A stretch of 64,000 bases of DNA, taken from Synechococcus sp. ATX 2A4. GTDB taxonomy: Bacteria; Cyanobacteriota; Cyanobacteriia; PCC-6307; Cyanobiaceae. The stretch is from assembly GCF_024346375.1 (NCBI RefSeq), contig NZ_JAGQCV010000001.1:1-64000 (forward strand). Direction: 5' to 3'. Numbering within the stretch: the first letter of the stretch is position 1; every line of letters begins with the position of its first letter. Shown one piece after another: positions 14,722 to 24,737 of this stretch. The translations under genes and the position numbers were made by a program. The notes beneath the pieces were generated by a model. It saw only the letters and a list, made by a program, of their open reading frames with translations, ran no database searches and was not told the origin of the DNA.

Positions 14722-17675
14722 CCGATGCGGTCCGCCTTTTCCAGAGGGGTGAACAGCGCATCCACGATCGGGGTGACCTGCTCCAACTCGTCGCATTCGG
14801 CGAAGATGGCGTAGGTGACCTGCTTGCGAAGCTCACGGAGGGCGTTCTCGCTCTTCTTCCAGTTCGGGTAGGCAACGAATGCGGCCTTGATCCTGGTGCT
14901 CACAGACTCTGGATTGTTGACCTTGGCGTCGAGCAGGGTGCGGTACACGAAGAACGTGAGCCCATCGAAGCCCTTCTCGGCTTGCTCCTGCTTGCGGGTT
15001 TCGTTCTGTCGAAGCGCGGCAAAGAGTTCCGCCAATGCATCGGATGTGGAGGTCTGCCGCTGCTCGAAACTCTCCTGCACCAGCCTGGCCCGTTCGGCCA
15101 TGGCGATCAGGAAGGGATCATCGCTGTTATCGTCCGCGAACTTCTCGATACTCTTCACCAGGTTGATCACCTTGGTGCCGTCTCCACCCTGCCGTGCCTT
15201 GATGAGTTCAATCGTTTCGCTGTTGATCACTACCGGATCCAGCGGACCGCTGACTGCAAGGGTGCCGATGTGCTCCTGCACCAAAGCATTGGTTTTGCGT
15301 TGGAACTCACGATCCACGCTCACGGTGATGGTGTAAGCCTTGCGCACGATGGCGTAGATGGCAGAGAGGGTAGTGAACGGCTCCAGGAACGGCCGCAGGA
15401 AGGCATCGGGCGAGATGATCTCGTAGAGCATCTCGATCTCCTTGTATTCCTTGAAGAATTCCTTGCGCCGCTCGGGATCGCGGAAGTGCTCGATCAGGGT
15501 GTCGACGTCCTTGTCGTTGAAGTTCTGCTCGATCAGCCTGAGGTAGCCAGGTGCCTTGCTCTCCATCTTGTTCTGGAAGAGCACCTTCAGCAGCTTGAGG
15601 TCTTTGACGATGGCGTTGATCTCATCGCTGTCGAAGGCGAGGGCCTTCTCGAGTTTGTCGAAGATGCCCACGAAATCGAGCACGAAGCCGTGGGGTTTCA
15701 CCATCTCCTGGGCCTCGTTCTCGTAGGGACGGTTCACCCGGGCGATGGCCTGCAGCAGGGTGTGATCGCGCATCGGCTTGTCGAGATACATCGCATAGAG
15801 CACGGGTGCATCGAAGCCGGTGAGCAGTTTCTCGGTGACGATCAGGATCTTGGGGTGTTGGTCGAGCTTGCCAAAGCTCTTGCGGATCTGGCGTTCCTTC
15901 TTGGGATCGAGGTGGAACTCCTTGAGCAGGGCTGAGTCGTTGTTGTTGCCGGTGTAGACCACCTCCGAAAGCTCAGGCGGGAGGCCCATCTCGGTGAACA
16001 CGGCATCGAGGGCATGCTTGTAGAGAGCGCAGGCTTCTCGGTCGACGCCCACCAGAAAGGCCTTGAAACCCAGGGGCTCCACGTTCTGCAGGTAGTGGTT
16101 GGCCACGAAGCGGGCCACCTGCTGGATGCGGTCTTTGCCCTTGAGGAAGTTCTTGAGGTTCACCGCCCGCTCAAGGATCTTGTTGAGCTCCTCGATGTCG
16201 GCCACGCCCTCGGCTTCGGCGAGGGAGAGAAACTCAGCGTCGAGGGTCTCGTGGGGCACGAGCATCTCGTTGGGGGCGAGCTGGTAGTAAAGGGGCAGGG
16301 TGGTGCCGTCTTCGATGCTGTCGGCGATGGAGTACTTGTGGAGGTATCCCTTGTCGTCTTCGCAGCCGAAGGTTTTGAAGGTGCCCTTGCCGTAGACGGT
16401 TCTGTCGACGGGGGTGCCGGTGAAGCCCAGGAAGGTGGCATTCGGCAGGCCGGCCATCAGGAAGGTGCCGAGGTCGCCGCCGGTGGTGCGGTGGGCTTCG
16501 TCGATCAACACATAGATGTTCGAGCGGGTGTTGAGATCCGCGGGCATGTCGCGGAACTTGTGGATCATCGTCACGATGATGCCCCGGTAGTCATCGCGTA
16601 GGAGCTGGTTGAGGCGGGCGATGCTGTTGGCGTGCTCCAGGTTGCCCAGGCCGAGGGCGGCGAGGTTCTTGAGCATCTGATCTTCCAGCTCGTTGCGGTC
16701 GATCATCAACAGCACGGTGGGCTTGTCGGCCTCGGGGGCGCGGAAGAGGCGCTCGGCTGCCTTGATCATGGTGAAGGTTTTGCCGCTGCCCTGGGTGTGC
16801 CAGATCAGGCCCCGCCGGCGGTGGGGATCCAGGGCGCGGCCCACGGACGCATCAACAGCTGCGGTTTGGTGTTGGCGCAGAATGTACTTGTTGAGTTCTT
16901 CGTCTTTCTCAGCGAAGACGATGTAGTGCTGCAGGAAATCGAGGAGTTGCGGGATGGCGCAGAAGCTCTTGATCTTGGCCTCCAGCTGGCCCACCTGTTC
17001 ATGCTTCCAGTTGAAGAGGTTGCGCCGCACCGTGTTCCAGCTCACGCCATAGGAAAAGCCGATGGCATCGGTGGCAGTGAACAGCTGCTGGCTCACGAAC
17101 AGCTCGGGGGTTTCGCGGTGGTAGCGGCGGATCTGATCGATGCCCAGATCGATGGCTTCCTGCTTATCGGCGTTTTTGCACTCGATCACCAGCACGGGGA
17201 TGCCGTTGATCAGAAAAACCACATCCTCTCGCGTGCCGTAGTGACCGTTGTGGAAGGCCCACTCCTCGGTGACTTCATAGATGTTCTTGCGTGCCAAAGG
17301 CACCCGGTCGCGGTCGTCGTAATCGATCAAGATCAGGTCGCGCTCGCGCTTCTCCTCGTGGTCGAAGAACTTGCCTCGGTTGCGCAGGTGCTCGATGAAT
17401 TCACGGTTGCCATGAATATCCGTCTGAAAGTGGCGGAACTGCCCGAGCAGGGCTCCTTCTGCCTCGGCATAGCGCGGGTTGTACTCTCGCACCTTGGCGT
17501 CAAGCAGATCGTCGAAGAAGAGCGAGCGGTTCCTGGCGCGGTCGGCAGTTGGCAAGGCCGGAGCAAACCCTCGCCGCCGCTCGGCTTCCTCGCGGGACAC
17601 AATCGTCCAACCGATGGCCTTGGCGTAGGCGAGGCTGCGGGATTGGACGGTTTTGTGTTCTCCGGGGGTACTCAT
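14718..17675 (-). CDS. hsdR: Type I restriction enzyme R subunit
   Basis: 985 residues, full length. The nuclease core ends in LVIECKN near residue 165; Walker A is WHTQGSGKT near 295; the DEAH box is LIDEAHRT; motif III is FLGFTGTPVD; the motor continues with LLTGFDAP and QAIARVNRP; a helical C-terminal domain binds the methylase. It cleaves unmodified DNA after ATP-driven translocation. Its partners hsdM and hsdS are 3.6-6.7 kb upstream on the same strand, separated by the ietAS-type pair. Confidence 0.93.
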   Translation of the reverse strand: MSTPGEHKTVQSRSLAYAKAIGWTIVSREEAERRRGFAPALPTADRARNRSLFFDDLLDAKVREYNPRYAEAEGALLGQFRHFQTDIHGNREFIEHLRNRGKFFDHEEKRERDLILIDYDDRDRVPLARKNIYEVTEEWAFHNGHYGTREDVVFLINGIPVLVIECKNADKQEAIDLGIDQIRRYHRETPELFVSQQLFTATDAIGFSYGVSWNTVRRNLFNWKHEQVGQLEAKIKSFCAIPQLLDFLQHYIVFAEKDEELNKYILRQHQTAAVDASVGRALDPHRRRGLIWHTQGSGKTFTMIKAAERLFRAPEADKPTVLLMIDRNELEDQMLKNLAALGLGNLEHANSIARLNQLLRDDYRGIIVTMIHKFRDMPADLNTRSNIYVLIDEAHRTTGGDLGTFLMAGLPNATFLGFTGTPVDRTVYGKGTFKTFGCEDDKGYLHKYSIADSIEDGTTLPLYYQLAPNEMLVPHETLDAEFLSLAEAEGVADIEELNKILERAVNLKNFLKGKDRIQQVARFVANHYLQNVEPLGFKAFLVGVDREACALYKHALDAVFTEMGLPPELSEVVYTGNNNDSALLKEFHLDPKKERQIRKSFGKLDQHPKILIVTEKLLTGFDAPVLYAMYLDKPMRDHTLLQAIARVNRPYENEAQEMVKPHGFVLDFVGIFDKLEKALAFDSDEINAIVKDLKLLKVLFQNKMESKAPGYLRLIEQNFNDKDVDTLIEHFRDPERRKEFFKEYKEIEMLYEIISPDAFLRPFLEPFTTLSAIYAIVRKAYTITVSVDREFQRKTNALVQEHIGTLAVSGPLDPVVINSETIELIKARQGGDGTKVINLVKSIEKFADDNSDDPFLIAMAERARLVQESFEQRQTSTSDALAELFAALRQNETRKQEQAEKGFDGLTFFVYRTLLDAKVNNPESVSTRIKAAFVAYPNWKKSENALRELRKQVTYAIFAECDELEQVTPIVDALFTPLEKADRIG

Positions 17676-17795
17676 GACGTGAATTTCTACCTCACTGGCG
17701 GGACATCCCGCGGCCGCGGAAGCAAGCCGAAGCCCTCAGTGGATTCGAGCATTCGCGCGTGGACGTTCTAGTGTTCTCTGGGCGGGGGCGTGCCA

Positions 17796-20285
17796 TCAAA
17801 TCGTAATCTCAATCGGCGTAGGAATTCCAAGTTGCACCGCTACGGGTGTGTAAATATCAACTTCCTGACCAGGGAGAGTAAACGACACAATCAATGAGTA
17901 ACGAGTTTGCCGATTGAATCTGCCAAGATGGGCACGCTCTCGCCACCAACCCACAGCCGGATGCACTGCAATCAAATTTGAGCCAGCCAGCTGAACAGCA
18001 GTGCCAGACCAGAGGTCAGAATGAATGGAGCCTACGTTTCTGATTTCGCCTAGCATCCAATGATCGGCAGCGCCCTCTGTTCCTGGATGCTCGTCATCAT
18101 CCCGTGCTCTCCGGTTGATCCTTTGGACAAATTCCTCTTCGTCCTCTCCTGGGCCATTCAGCTCGAACCTGAGGGCGTGTGAAGCATAACGATAACGATC
18201 TTTCCATCCAAATTCGCCAGGGCTAGGTTCTACAAAATATGAGAGTGTTACCCGCATTTGAAGCGGCAACTCACGGAGTTCCTGAAGGACATCAACTGGC
18301 CACGGCAACCGGTAGACATGCATGTCCTTTGATATGTAGCGACTCTGAGTTTCATGCCTGTCAAATGGCTGAAGATTAGCTTCTGAAATCAATGATAACG
18401 AGTTTGAGGCGCATGAGATAGCGCGTTCAAGACTCGGAACTCCATAGCCGCAGATCTTGGCCAGATTGTAGTAGTCACTTTTTAAAGTCCCCCGAAGATA
18501 CTTTCGCATTTGAGTGTCAGTCCACTGTGCCGAATGAACTATCAACCCCCGAATCGTTTCCGGCCAAGCGGCGGGATACTCAGTCTGTAGACGCGCAGCC
18601 ATCCATGCAGCCTGAGCAGAAGCGGCACTCGTAGCGTCGAAAGATGAAAACTGTGCGACTCCAGGATCGTGGTAGGTAGAAAGGAGCTTCAAGTCATCAG
18701 TATCGAAAACCGTATCATGTGGCCCTGCAGCAACATTTCCGCCCTCAAAACAAACGTCTGGCTTAATTGGCCATTTTCTGTTCGGCCAAGACGAAGATGT
18801 ACATGAAAATGGTGAGAGGTCTCCTGCTTCCGCAATTGCTCTGTAAGAATTAAGAAATGGATCGGAAATGTGGGTTTTCTCAGTAAAGGCCCCCACTGTT
18901 AAAGCATTCCAAGCCTGCGCTGGATCCTGAACTTCACATGTAATGTTGGAATCAGGAAAACGCATCCAATCTTCCGGATCTTTAACGTTTCCGGCGCTGA
19001 TGATGATCAGTCGTCGACGGTCATCTGAATACCCAGAGGCTAACTCATCAATTCCACCGGACCATGAAGAGGGGCGGCCGCGATTGAGCTCATCGCAACT
19101 AGTGACTGCCATGCAAATCACGCGCTTACGTTGAGGTGCTTGAATTTCCGCTCTACTGATTCCTCGGGCAGTGAAGTGGCCCCAAAGTCTGCGTGGGTTT
19201 TCCTCTGGCGGTGGAGGAAGAATCTTCGCTGATTCCAAACCGTGCTTGACAATGATAGGAGACCCACTTTCGAGGCAATCAAGGATATCCCCGTATGCTG
19301 CAGTTCCTGCCATCAATGTCCCATGACCGTGGTCATCCTGCGCCCCCCAAGATAAGTCTGCAGCATGGCAGTCTTCATCCGGCAAAACCGGCTCCAAGAG
19401 TCTGTGACCATTGTTTACTCCGTGGTCGAGCACCAGAACACAGACGTCATTCTGGAGTTGAACAGACGTTCGCCCCAAAAGCTCGTGTACCCATTCAGAT
19501 TGATCCGCGTTGCTTTGCTCTACAATGAAGGTGGCAACCTCTCGTGCATGGCGAAATTCAGCAATTGAATCCGAATGCTCAACTAGAGATTCCAATTGTT
19601 GCCGATTCGCCAGAATTAGCCGCACAGTTCGCTCTGGGAAGGAGAGAGAACCTTCGCCAAGAACGATTCCTTGATCATCGCATAAGTGGTCAAATGCCTC
19701 AATGACGTTAAGATCCTCAGTGCTTAACCAGGCTTCCACCCACTCGGGAGCATCCCCAGGAAGGCGATCAGGAGCATCCTGCCAAAATGATGACTCGAGG
19801 ATGGCGGCCCTTACGTCCCCAATACTCTCGATCAGCGGCGCATTCTTCGGAGTGGTCGTTCCGTCCTGCTTTGGCGGATTGTCTTCCGTTGCATAGGCGA
19901 TCGCCTTCTGCAAAAAGTGAGCCCTCTTCTCCTGCGGAATAAAGACCGTTGCCCTAGTGATCTCCTCTCCGTCTTGTCCCTCAGTTCGTACATTTAGGAG
20001 TTTTATTCCTGCCTGACGTGACTCCAGACTCTTAAGAGTCAGATTAAATCCTGGCTCGCTTGAAAACTCAAGATAGACTCCTTGTCTTAAGGAATGTGCT
20101 ACTGCACGCCGTTCTTCAGCTTGCTGCCAAGCTGTTTCCAGTGCTCGCCTCACAACTGCCGCATGCACTACCCTATTCTGTGCACGAAGCCGTGGGCCGT
20201 CACCTCCTCGACGAGGGCTACTGTAGTCATCTCGACTATAAGATGGACCAGGAAGGAATAGATGAGAAAATCTTTCGCCAGCCAT
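17796..20285 (-). CDS. S8 subtilisin-like protease of an ietAS-type pair
   Basis: 829 residues, no signal peptide, so cytoplasmic. The catalytic triad is visible in LVLDHGVNNG (Asp), DDHGHGTLMAG (His) and SSFDATSAASAQAAW (Ser, with a variant GTS context: ATSAA). It follows an AAA ATPase gene 3 bp upstream. ATPase plus subtilase pairs of this form are known as ietAS, described as a plasmid stability locus in Agrobacterium and as an anti-phage system by Gao and co-workers. Base composition is AT-richer than the flanking hsdR, suggesting separate acquisition. Confidence 0.85.
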   Translation of the reverse strand: MAGERFSHLFLPGPSYSRDDYSSPRRGGDGPRLRAQNRVVHAAVVRRALETAWQQAEERRAVAHSLRQGVYLEFSSEPGFNLTLKSLESRQAGIKLLNVRTEGQDGEEITRATVFIPQEKRAHFLQKAIAYATEDNPPKQDGTTTPKNAPLIESIGDVRAAILESSFWQDAPDRLPGDAPEWVEAWLSTEDLNVIEAFDHLCDDQGIVLGEGSLSFPERTVRLILANRQQLESLVEHSDSIAEFRHAREVATFIVEQSNADQSEWVHELLGRTSVQLQNDVCVLVLDHGVNNGHRLLEPVLPDEDCHAADLSWGAQDDHGHGTLMAGTAAYGDILDCLESGSPIIVKHGLESAKILPPPPEENPRRLWGHFTARGISRAEIQAPQRKRVICMAVTSCDELNRGRPSSWSGGIDELASGYSDDRRRLIIISAGNVKDPEDWMRFPDSNITCEVQDPAQAWNALTVGAFTEKTHISDPFLNSYRAIAEAGDLSPFSCTSSSWPNRKWPIKPDVCFEGGNVAAGPHDTVFDTDDLKLLSTYHDPGVAQFSSFDATSAASAQAAWMAARLQTEYPAAWPETIRGLIVHSAQWTDTQMRKYLRGTLKSDYYNLAKICGYGVPSLERAISCASNSLSLISEANLQPFDRHETQSRYISKDMHVYRLPWPVDVLQELRELPLQMRVTLSYFVEPSPGEFGWKDRYRYASHALRFELNGPGEDEEEFVQRINRRARDDDEHPGTEGAADHWMLGEIRNVGSIHSDLWSGTAVQLAGSNLIAVHPAVGWWRERAHLGRFNRQTRYSLIVSFTLPGQEVDIYTPVAVQLGIPTPIEITI

Positions 20286-20288
20286 GGA

Positions 20289-21251
20289 TCACTTTCGATC
20301 GTGCGTTTGCTGTCTTTCGACAAGTGACCTGATCAATGCCTTGCTATCAACTTTATTCTTGTCTTCTAGTATTGCTTCCTTGATCGCATCTCTACATGCG
20401 TGATCGATCTCGGAATGACTTAGATCGGAGCTCTGCTCTATAATCGACTTCCATCCAAGACGACCCTTGAAGCAGCCAAGAACATTGTCGATTAAATGCC
20501 GGCGCGATGTTTCATCCGGCAACTCATAGTGCAGCACATCGTCAAATCGCCGGAACAGTGCGCGATCCAAGAGCAATGGATTGTTCGTCGCTCCAATAAT
20601 GAGACTTTCAGAATCGTCCTGCTCGATAAACTGTAATAGCGCGTTGAGAACCCGTCGCATCTCTCCGACGTCATTTTCCAGAGATCGTTCGCCACCGATG
20701 GCGTCAAACTCATCAAAAAGGTAAACGCCCCGCTGTTCTCTAATAAGATCAAATATATGGCGAAGTTTTGCACTGGTTTCGCCCATAAACTTGGTGACGA
20801 GCTTATCAACCTGGATCGTGTACAGCGGAAGGCGCAACTCGTGTGCAAGAACGCGGGCGGTAAGGGTCTTCCCGGTTCCGGGAGGGCCGGAGAGGAGAAT
20901 CTTTCTACGATTTGAGAGTCCGTGCTTCTTTAATTTCTCTTGCTGCCGATGCTCATGAATAATTCTCTGAATTCGATCACGAAAAACGTCTGGAATCACT
21001 AACGCAGAGAGCGGAGTATCGGAAGTCTCTGACAGTACCATCCCCCCCAAATCTCTTGGAAATCTCAACAGCGTGTTGGTTCCCCGAGTCTTCCGACTCT
21101 TGTCTACGATCTCGCGGATATCATGCGCGAGCCCAGTGTGCCCTTGTTGAGCCTCATGAGCTGCAACCTGCAGGGCAAGAGTGAAAAAGCGCTCATCATC
21201 ATCGCTGAGATGCGAGCGTATTAGAGATTTAATTTGATCTGCTGTAGCCAT
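20289..21251 (-). CDS. AAA+ ATPase of an ietAS-type pair
   Basis: 320 residues from ATG 21251; upstream in-frame starts up to 21293 are possible. Walker A is LLSGPPGTGKTLTAR, Walker B is VYLFDEFDAIGGER and sensor 1 is IIGATNNP, with arginine finger FRRFDD. This is the FtsH/Vps4-like AAA layout found in IetA proteins. It ends 3 bp before the protease gene. It probably controls or presents substrates to the protease; in published systems the two act together. Low GC compared with hsdR. Confidence 0.85.
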   Translation of the reverse strand: MATADQIKSLIRSHLSDDDERFFTLALQVAAHEAQQGHTGLAHDIREIVDKSRKTRGTNTLLRFPRDLGGMVLSETSDTPLSALVIPDVFRDRIQRIIHEHRQQEKLKKHGLSNRRKILLSGPPGTGKTLTARVLAHELRLPLYTIQVDKLVTKFMGETSAKLRHIFDLIREQRGVYLFDEFDAIGGERSLENDVGEMRRVLNALLQFIEQDDSESLIIGATNNPLLLDRALFRRFDDVLHYELPDETSRRHLIDNVLGCFKGRLGWKSIIEQSSDLSHSEIDHACRDAIKEAILEDKNKVDSKALIRSLVERQQTHDRK

Positions 21252-21302
21252 TTTATGTAGTGATTCTAAGGTCATTAGGTGGCATGAGTTCATTGAGAAA
21301 AG

Positions 21303-22535
21303 TTAGCCTGCTGTCAAAGTCAGGTCGTGAACACGGATCTTCGCGGTCATCAGTTCGTGAAGGAGGGTGCGGAAGAGGTCTTGGAGCACCTGTCGGTGCG
21401 CGATGTGTTGGTTGCGCTTCGAGGCCAACGTCTCAAAAGCCTCGGCAATCTCATCCTGTTCTTCGCGACCAGGAAGCGCGATTGGCACCGATTCACACTT
21501 GCTCTTGTTGAGGTAAGGAATGGTCGTGATCGCGGCGATGCTCTGCATGTAGCGCTTTCGGTAGCGCAGTTGGTTGGAAAGAAAGAGCGGATTCAGATTC
21601 TTCGGACAAACGAAAGCGTGAAGTTGCTGGTTGATGACGATTTCGATGTTTGTAACTGCGCTGACACCAAACTCGCCCACACAAGACATGATGACGCTCT
21701 TCTCTGGAATCAGGCGCCCTCCAGAGGACTTCAGCTCTTCCAAGCTAACGCGAAGCCCATCCACATCGGCATTAATGTAAGTGAGATCCTTGATGTTCGG
21801 CGTCGTGAGCCACGGGATATCGCCATCGAAGACCTTTGGTTTATTGCGGCCTGGAACGATGCTGCGGCAAATATCTCCGACTGGTACGACATCCCAACTC
21901 TCGGGCACAAGCCCAATCTCCGACTGCTTTTGAGGCTCCCCCCGCAGCCCTTCAGTGAGGAGCATGTGCATGAGGGCCTTTTTCAACTCGGTGGTGGTCT
22001 GAATGATCCGCTCCTGTGCTTCGATCGCCCGCTGCACTGTTGACAGGATGTGCGCGATCTTCTTCTGTTCAGGGAGTGGTGGGGCTGAGAGGCGAAACTC
22101 CTTCAGTGAAGGCCACGATGTTCGCGGGTGCTGGACACCGCTCGTTGTCGATTTTGCGTGTTCGATGAACTGGTCGCTGTGAACCAAGAATCTGAGAAAT
22201 GCAGACTCGCAGACAGTCTTAGCTCTGAAAGCAAGGATATCCGTTGAGCAAACCCCTTCGAAGTCTGCTTGTGCGCCTTTGCGTAGATACGGTCGCAGCT
22301 TCCCGAAGAGGATGTCGCCAGTTTTAAAAGCAGTCTTCGATGACTTGATCTCACTTTCTGTTCCTCGACCGACGAATGCCGGGAAGCCTTGAGCTAGGTG
22401 TTCTAAGCCGACATACGGTGTGCCCCCGCCATCGACCGGTTTATAAGAGTCCTTCACACGGCCGCAGATGTCACCGAACCGGTGGTTTTCCCATCCAGTT
22501 GGCAGCGGTTCTATAAGTAGGTTGGAATCGCTCAT
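21303..22535 (-). CDS. hsdS: Type I restriction enzyme specificity subunit
   Basis: 410 residues with two target-recognition domains, each opening with a variant of P-x-W (LPTGWENHRFGDIC, VPESWDVVPVGDIC). Each is followed by a helical conserved region (PLPEQKKIAHILSTV and GREEQDEIAEAFETL). HsdS sets the DNA target of both methylation and cleavage. It overlaps hsdM by 4 bp. The recognition domains are AT-richer than hsdM, common for exchanged specificity domains. The target sequence cannot be predicted. Confidence 0.93.
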   Translation of the reverse strand: MSDSNLLIEPLPTGWENHRFGDICGRVKDSYKPVDGGGTPYVGLEHLAQGFPAFVGRGTESEIKSSKTAFKTGDILFGKLRPYLRKGAQADFEGVCSTDILAFRAKTVCESAFLRFLVHSDQFIEHAKSTTSGVQHPRTSWPSLKEFRLSAPPLPEQKKIAHILSTVQRAIEAQERIIQTTTELKKALMHMLLTEGLRGEPQKQSEIGLVPESWDVVPVGDICRSIVPGRNKPKVFDGDIPWLTTPNIKDLTYINADVDGLRVSLEELKSSGGRLIPEKSVIMSCVGEFGVSAVTNIEIVINQQLHAFVCPKNLNPLFLSNQLRYRKRYMQSIAAITTIPYLNKSKCESVPIALPGREEQDEIAEAFETLASKRNQHIAHRQVLQDLFRTLLHELMTAKIRVHDLTLTAG

Positions 22536-24343
22536 ACCCCAATCTTCTCCAAAATTTCCTTCAACGCCTTGTCCGTCTCCCTCGCATCAGCCTCGATGGC
22601 CTTCAGTTCCTCCACGATCTCCGGAATCGGTCGGTAGGTTTCGGCATCACCGGTGTTGATGTAGCGGCTGGGTGAGATATTGTAGTCGTTTTTCTTCAGC
22701 TTAGCCTGATCTACGACGCAGCTGAGTTTCTCCTCTTCCTTCCACCCAATCAGGGTATCGGCAATCCGCCGGATGCCTGCGTCGGGGATGAAGTTCTTGG
22801 GATCCCCCTTCTCGAACACCTGGCTAGCGTTGACGAGGAAGACCTTGCCCTGGCGCTCCTCTGGCTTGGCCTTGTTCAGGAACAGCACGATGCCTGGAGC
22901 CGTAGTGTTGTAGAAGAGGTTTTCGGGCAGGTAGAGCACGCTCTCGATCAGGTCGTGCTCCACGAACCACTGGCGCACAGTCTTTTCCTTGTTGGTGCCG
23001 GCATTGCCCGAGCCACGGGAGGCGGCGCCGGTGTCGAGCACCACGGCGGCGCGGCCGCTGGTTTTGAGGCTGGCGTGCATGTGCTGCACCCAGCCCCAGT
23101 CCGCCGACGACTTGCCAGGGAAACCTGCCCCCGGTGGAAAGCGGTCGAATTCGTCGCTGTCGTAGTCGGCTTCCGTGAACCAGTCCTGGTTCCACATCGG
23201 ATTGGCCACCACGCGATCGAACGTACGCAGTTTGCCCGCTGAGTTTTTGAACCAGGGTTTCTTGAACGTGTCGCCGATCTCGATCTGGCCCTCCAGGTCG
23301 TGGATGATCATGTTCATGTTGGCCATCGCCCATGTTTCCGGCACATACTCCTGGCCGAACAACTTCAGCGGTGCAATGGCGGTGCCGTTTGAGCCCCGCA
23401 CGCTCTCTTCCATGGCGATTTCGCACTTCACCAGCAGGCCGCCGGAGCCGCAGCAGGGGTCGTAGATCTCCATGCCGGGCCCCGGTTGCAGCACCTTGCT
23501 CATGATGCTGGCCACCTCGGGCGGGGTATAGAACTCTCCAGCGCTCTGGCCGCTGCCCTCCGCGAATTTGCGGATCAGGTATTCGTAGCTCTTGCCGATG
23601 ATGTCGGCCTCCACGTCGCTCAGCCCCAGGCGCTTGGTGCTGATCGCCTCGATCAGGTTGGAGAGGCGGTCGTCGTCGAGGTCGCGCTGGCCGTGGGTGG
23701 TGGCGTTGAAGTCCACCCGGTCGATGATGCCCTGTAGGCGCGGGTTTTCTCTGGCAATGGCGCGCATGTGGGTGGTAACACCTTCACCAATGCCTCCTGC
23801 CAGCCTGCGGATCACAGTCCACACCGGCAGTTCTGGGTCCTCTGGCACCAGTGGCAGGTAGAAGCGGACCAGTTTGTGGTCGCGCCACACGAGGCGGAAG
23901 GCTTTCTCACGTGAGCCCACCTCGGCGGCGATGCGGTTCAGCTCGTCGTCGAACACATCGCAGAGCCGCTTCGTGAAGATCAGCGGCAGGATGTAGTCCT
24001 TGTATTTCGGCGCGTCCTTGGCGCCACGGATCGAACAGGCTGCATCCCAGATCCAGGTTTCGAGGGATTTGTCCTTTGGGGTGCCGTTGCCTGAGGCTTT
24101 CCCCTTGCGGGGGGCTTTGGCTGGTGCGGGCTGCTGCGCTATCGGCTCGGCCCCCACCAGGGACACGCTGTCGCTGCGGCCTCTGCCCCGCACCACGATC
24201 CCCTTGGCGACCAGTGCGGCCTTCAACTCTTCATAGAGGGGCTCCTCCCAGCCGAGTGCGTCCCGCAGGGCGGCATTTTTAGCGGGGCTGCCGGCCGTTT
24301 CCAGGGCTTCTAGGAAGTCGTTGAGCTGATCCGGATCGGGCAC
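22532..24343 (-). CDS. hsdM: Type I restriction enzyme M subunit, N6-adenine methyltransferase
   Basis: 603 residues. An N-terminal helix-rich region with a linker is followed by the HsdM_N domain and the catalytic domain. Motif I is IYDPCCGSGG; motif IV is VVANPMW, the NPMW variant seen in a subset of HsdM proteins instead of NPPF/Y. It methylates adenine in the HsdS target. First gene of the minus-strand type I operon. The N-terminal 100 residues are Ala- and Lys-rich and probably a DNA-contacting or linker extension. Confidence 0.93.
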   Translation of the reverse strand: MPDPDQLNDFLEALETAGSPAKNAALRDALGWEEPLYEELKAALVAKGIVVRGRGRSDSVSLVGAEPIAQQPAPAKAPRKGKASGNGTPKDKSLETWIWDAACSIRGAKDAPKYKDYILPLIFTKRLCDVFDDELNRIAAEVGSREKAFRLVWRDHKLVRFYLPLVPEDPELPVWTVIRRLAGGIGEGVTTHMRAIARENPRLQGIIDRVDFNATTHGQRDLDDDRLSNLIEAISTKRLGLSDVEADIIGKSYEYLIRKFAEGSGQSAGEFYTPPEVASIMSKVLQPGPGMEIYDPCCGSGGLLVKCEIAMEESVRGSNGTAIAPLKLFGQEYVPETWAMANMNMIIHDLEGQIEIGDTFKKPWFKNSAGKLRTFDRVVANPMWNQDWFTEADYDSDEFDRFPPGAGFPGKSSADWGWVQHMHASLKTSGRAAVVLDTGAASRGSGNAGTNKEKTVRQWFVEHDLIESVLYLPENLFYNTTAPGIVLFLNKAKPEERQGKVFLVNASQVFEKGDPKNFIPDAGIRRIADTLIGWKEEEKLSCVVDQAKLKKNDYNISPSRYINTGDAETYRPIPEIVEELKAIEADARETDKALKEILEKIGV

Positions 24344-24491
24344 GGGTGGATCAGGTCAGTCGTCGTTGGGGGGAGTCTGCCTGGGGTGGGGTGGTTTTGG
24401 GTGCGCTCGTTCTGCAGGTTCAACCCGCCTCGGAGCGCACATCGCCGCGGGCGAATCGGGCTAGGGTTGATGCTTGATGCGTGCACATCAG

Positions 24492-24737
24492 ATGCGCACC
24501 ACCCTGCAGCTTGACGACGACGTGCTGGCGGCGGCCCGGGTGCTGGCCAGGCAACAGCGCACCAGCCTGGGGACCGTGATCAGCGCCTTGGCCCGCCAGG
24601 GGCTGGTGGCCCCACCTCCGGGCGCCGCCAGCACCAGCGCAAGCCATCGCAACGGCTTGCCCCTGCTGCCCTGGCAGCCGGAAGGCGCTCCGGTCGACCT
24701 CGAGCACATCAACAGCCTGCGCGACGAACTGGCGTGA
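24492..24737 (+). CDS. VapB-like antitoxin
   Basis: 81 residues from ATG 24492, where the ribbon-helix-helix sequence MRTTLQLDDDVLAAARVLAR begins; in-frame starts at 24474 and 24477 add six or fewer residues. The last codons overlap the PIN gene by 4 bp. The C-terminal part would wrap the toxin. It is divergent from hsdM. Confidence 0.85.
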   Translation: MRTTLQLDDDVLAAARVLARQQRTSLGTVISALARQGLVAPPPGAASTSASHRNGLPLLPWQPEGAPVDLEHINSLRDELA

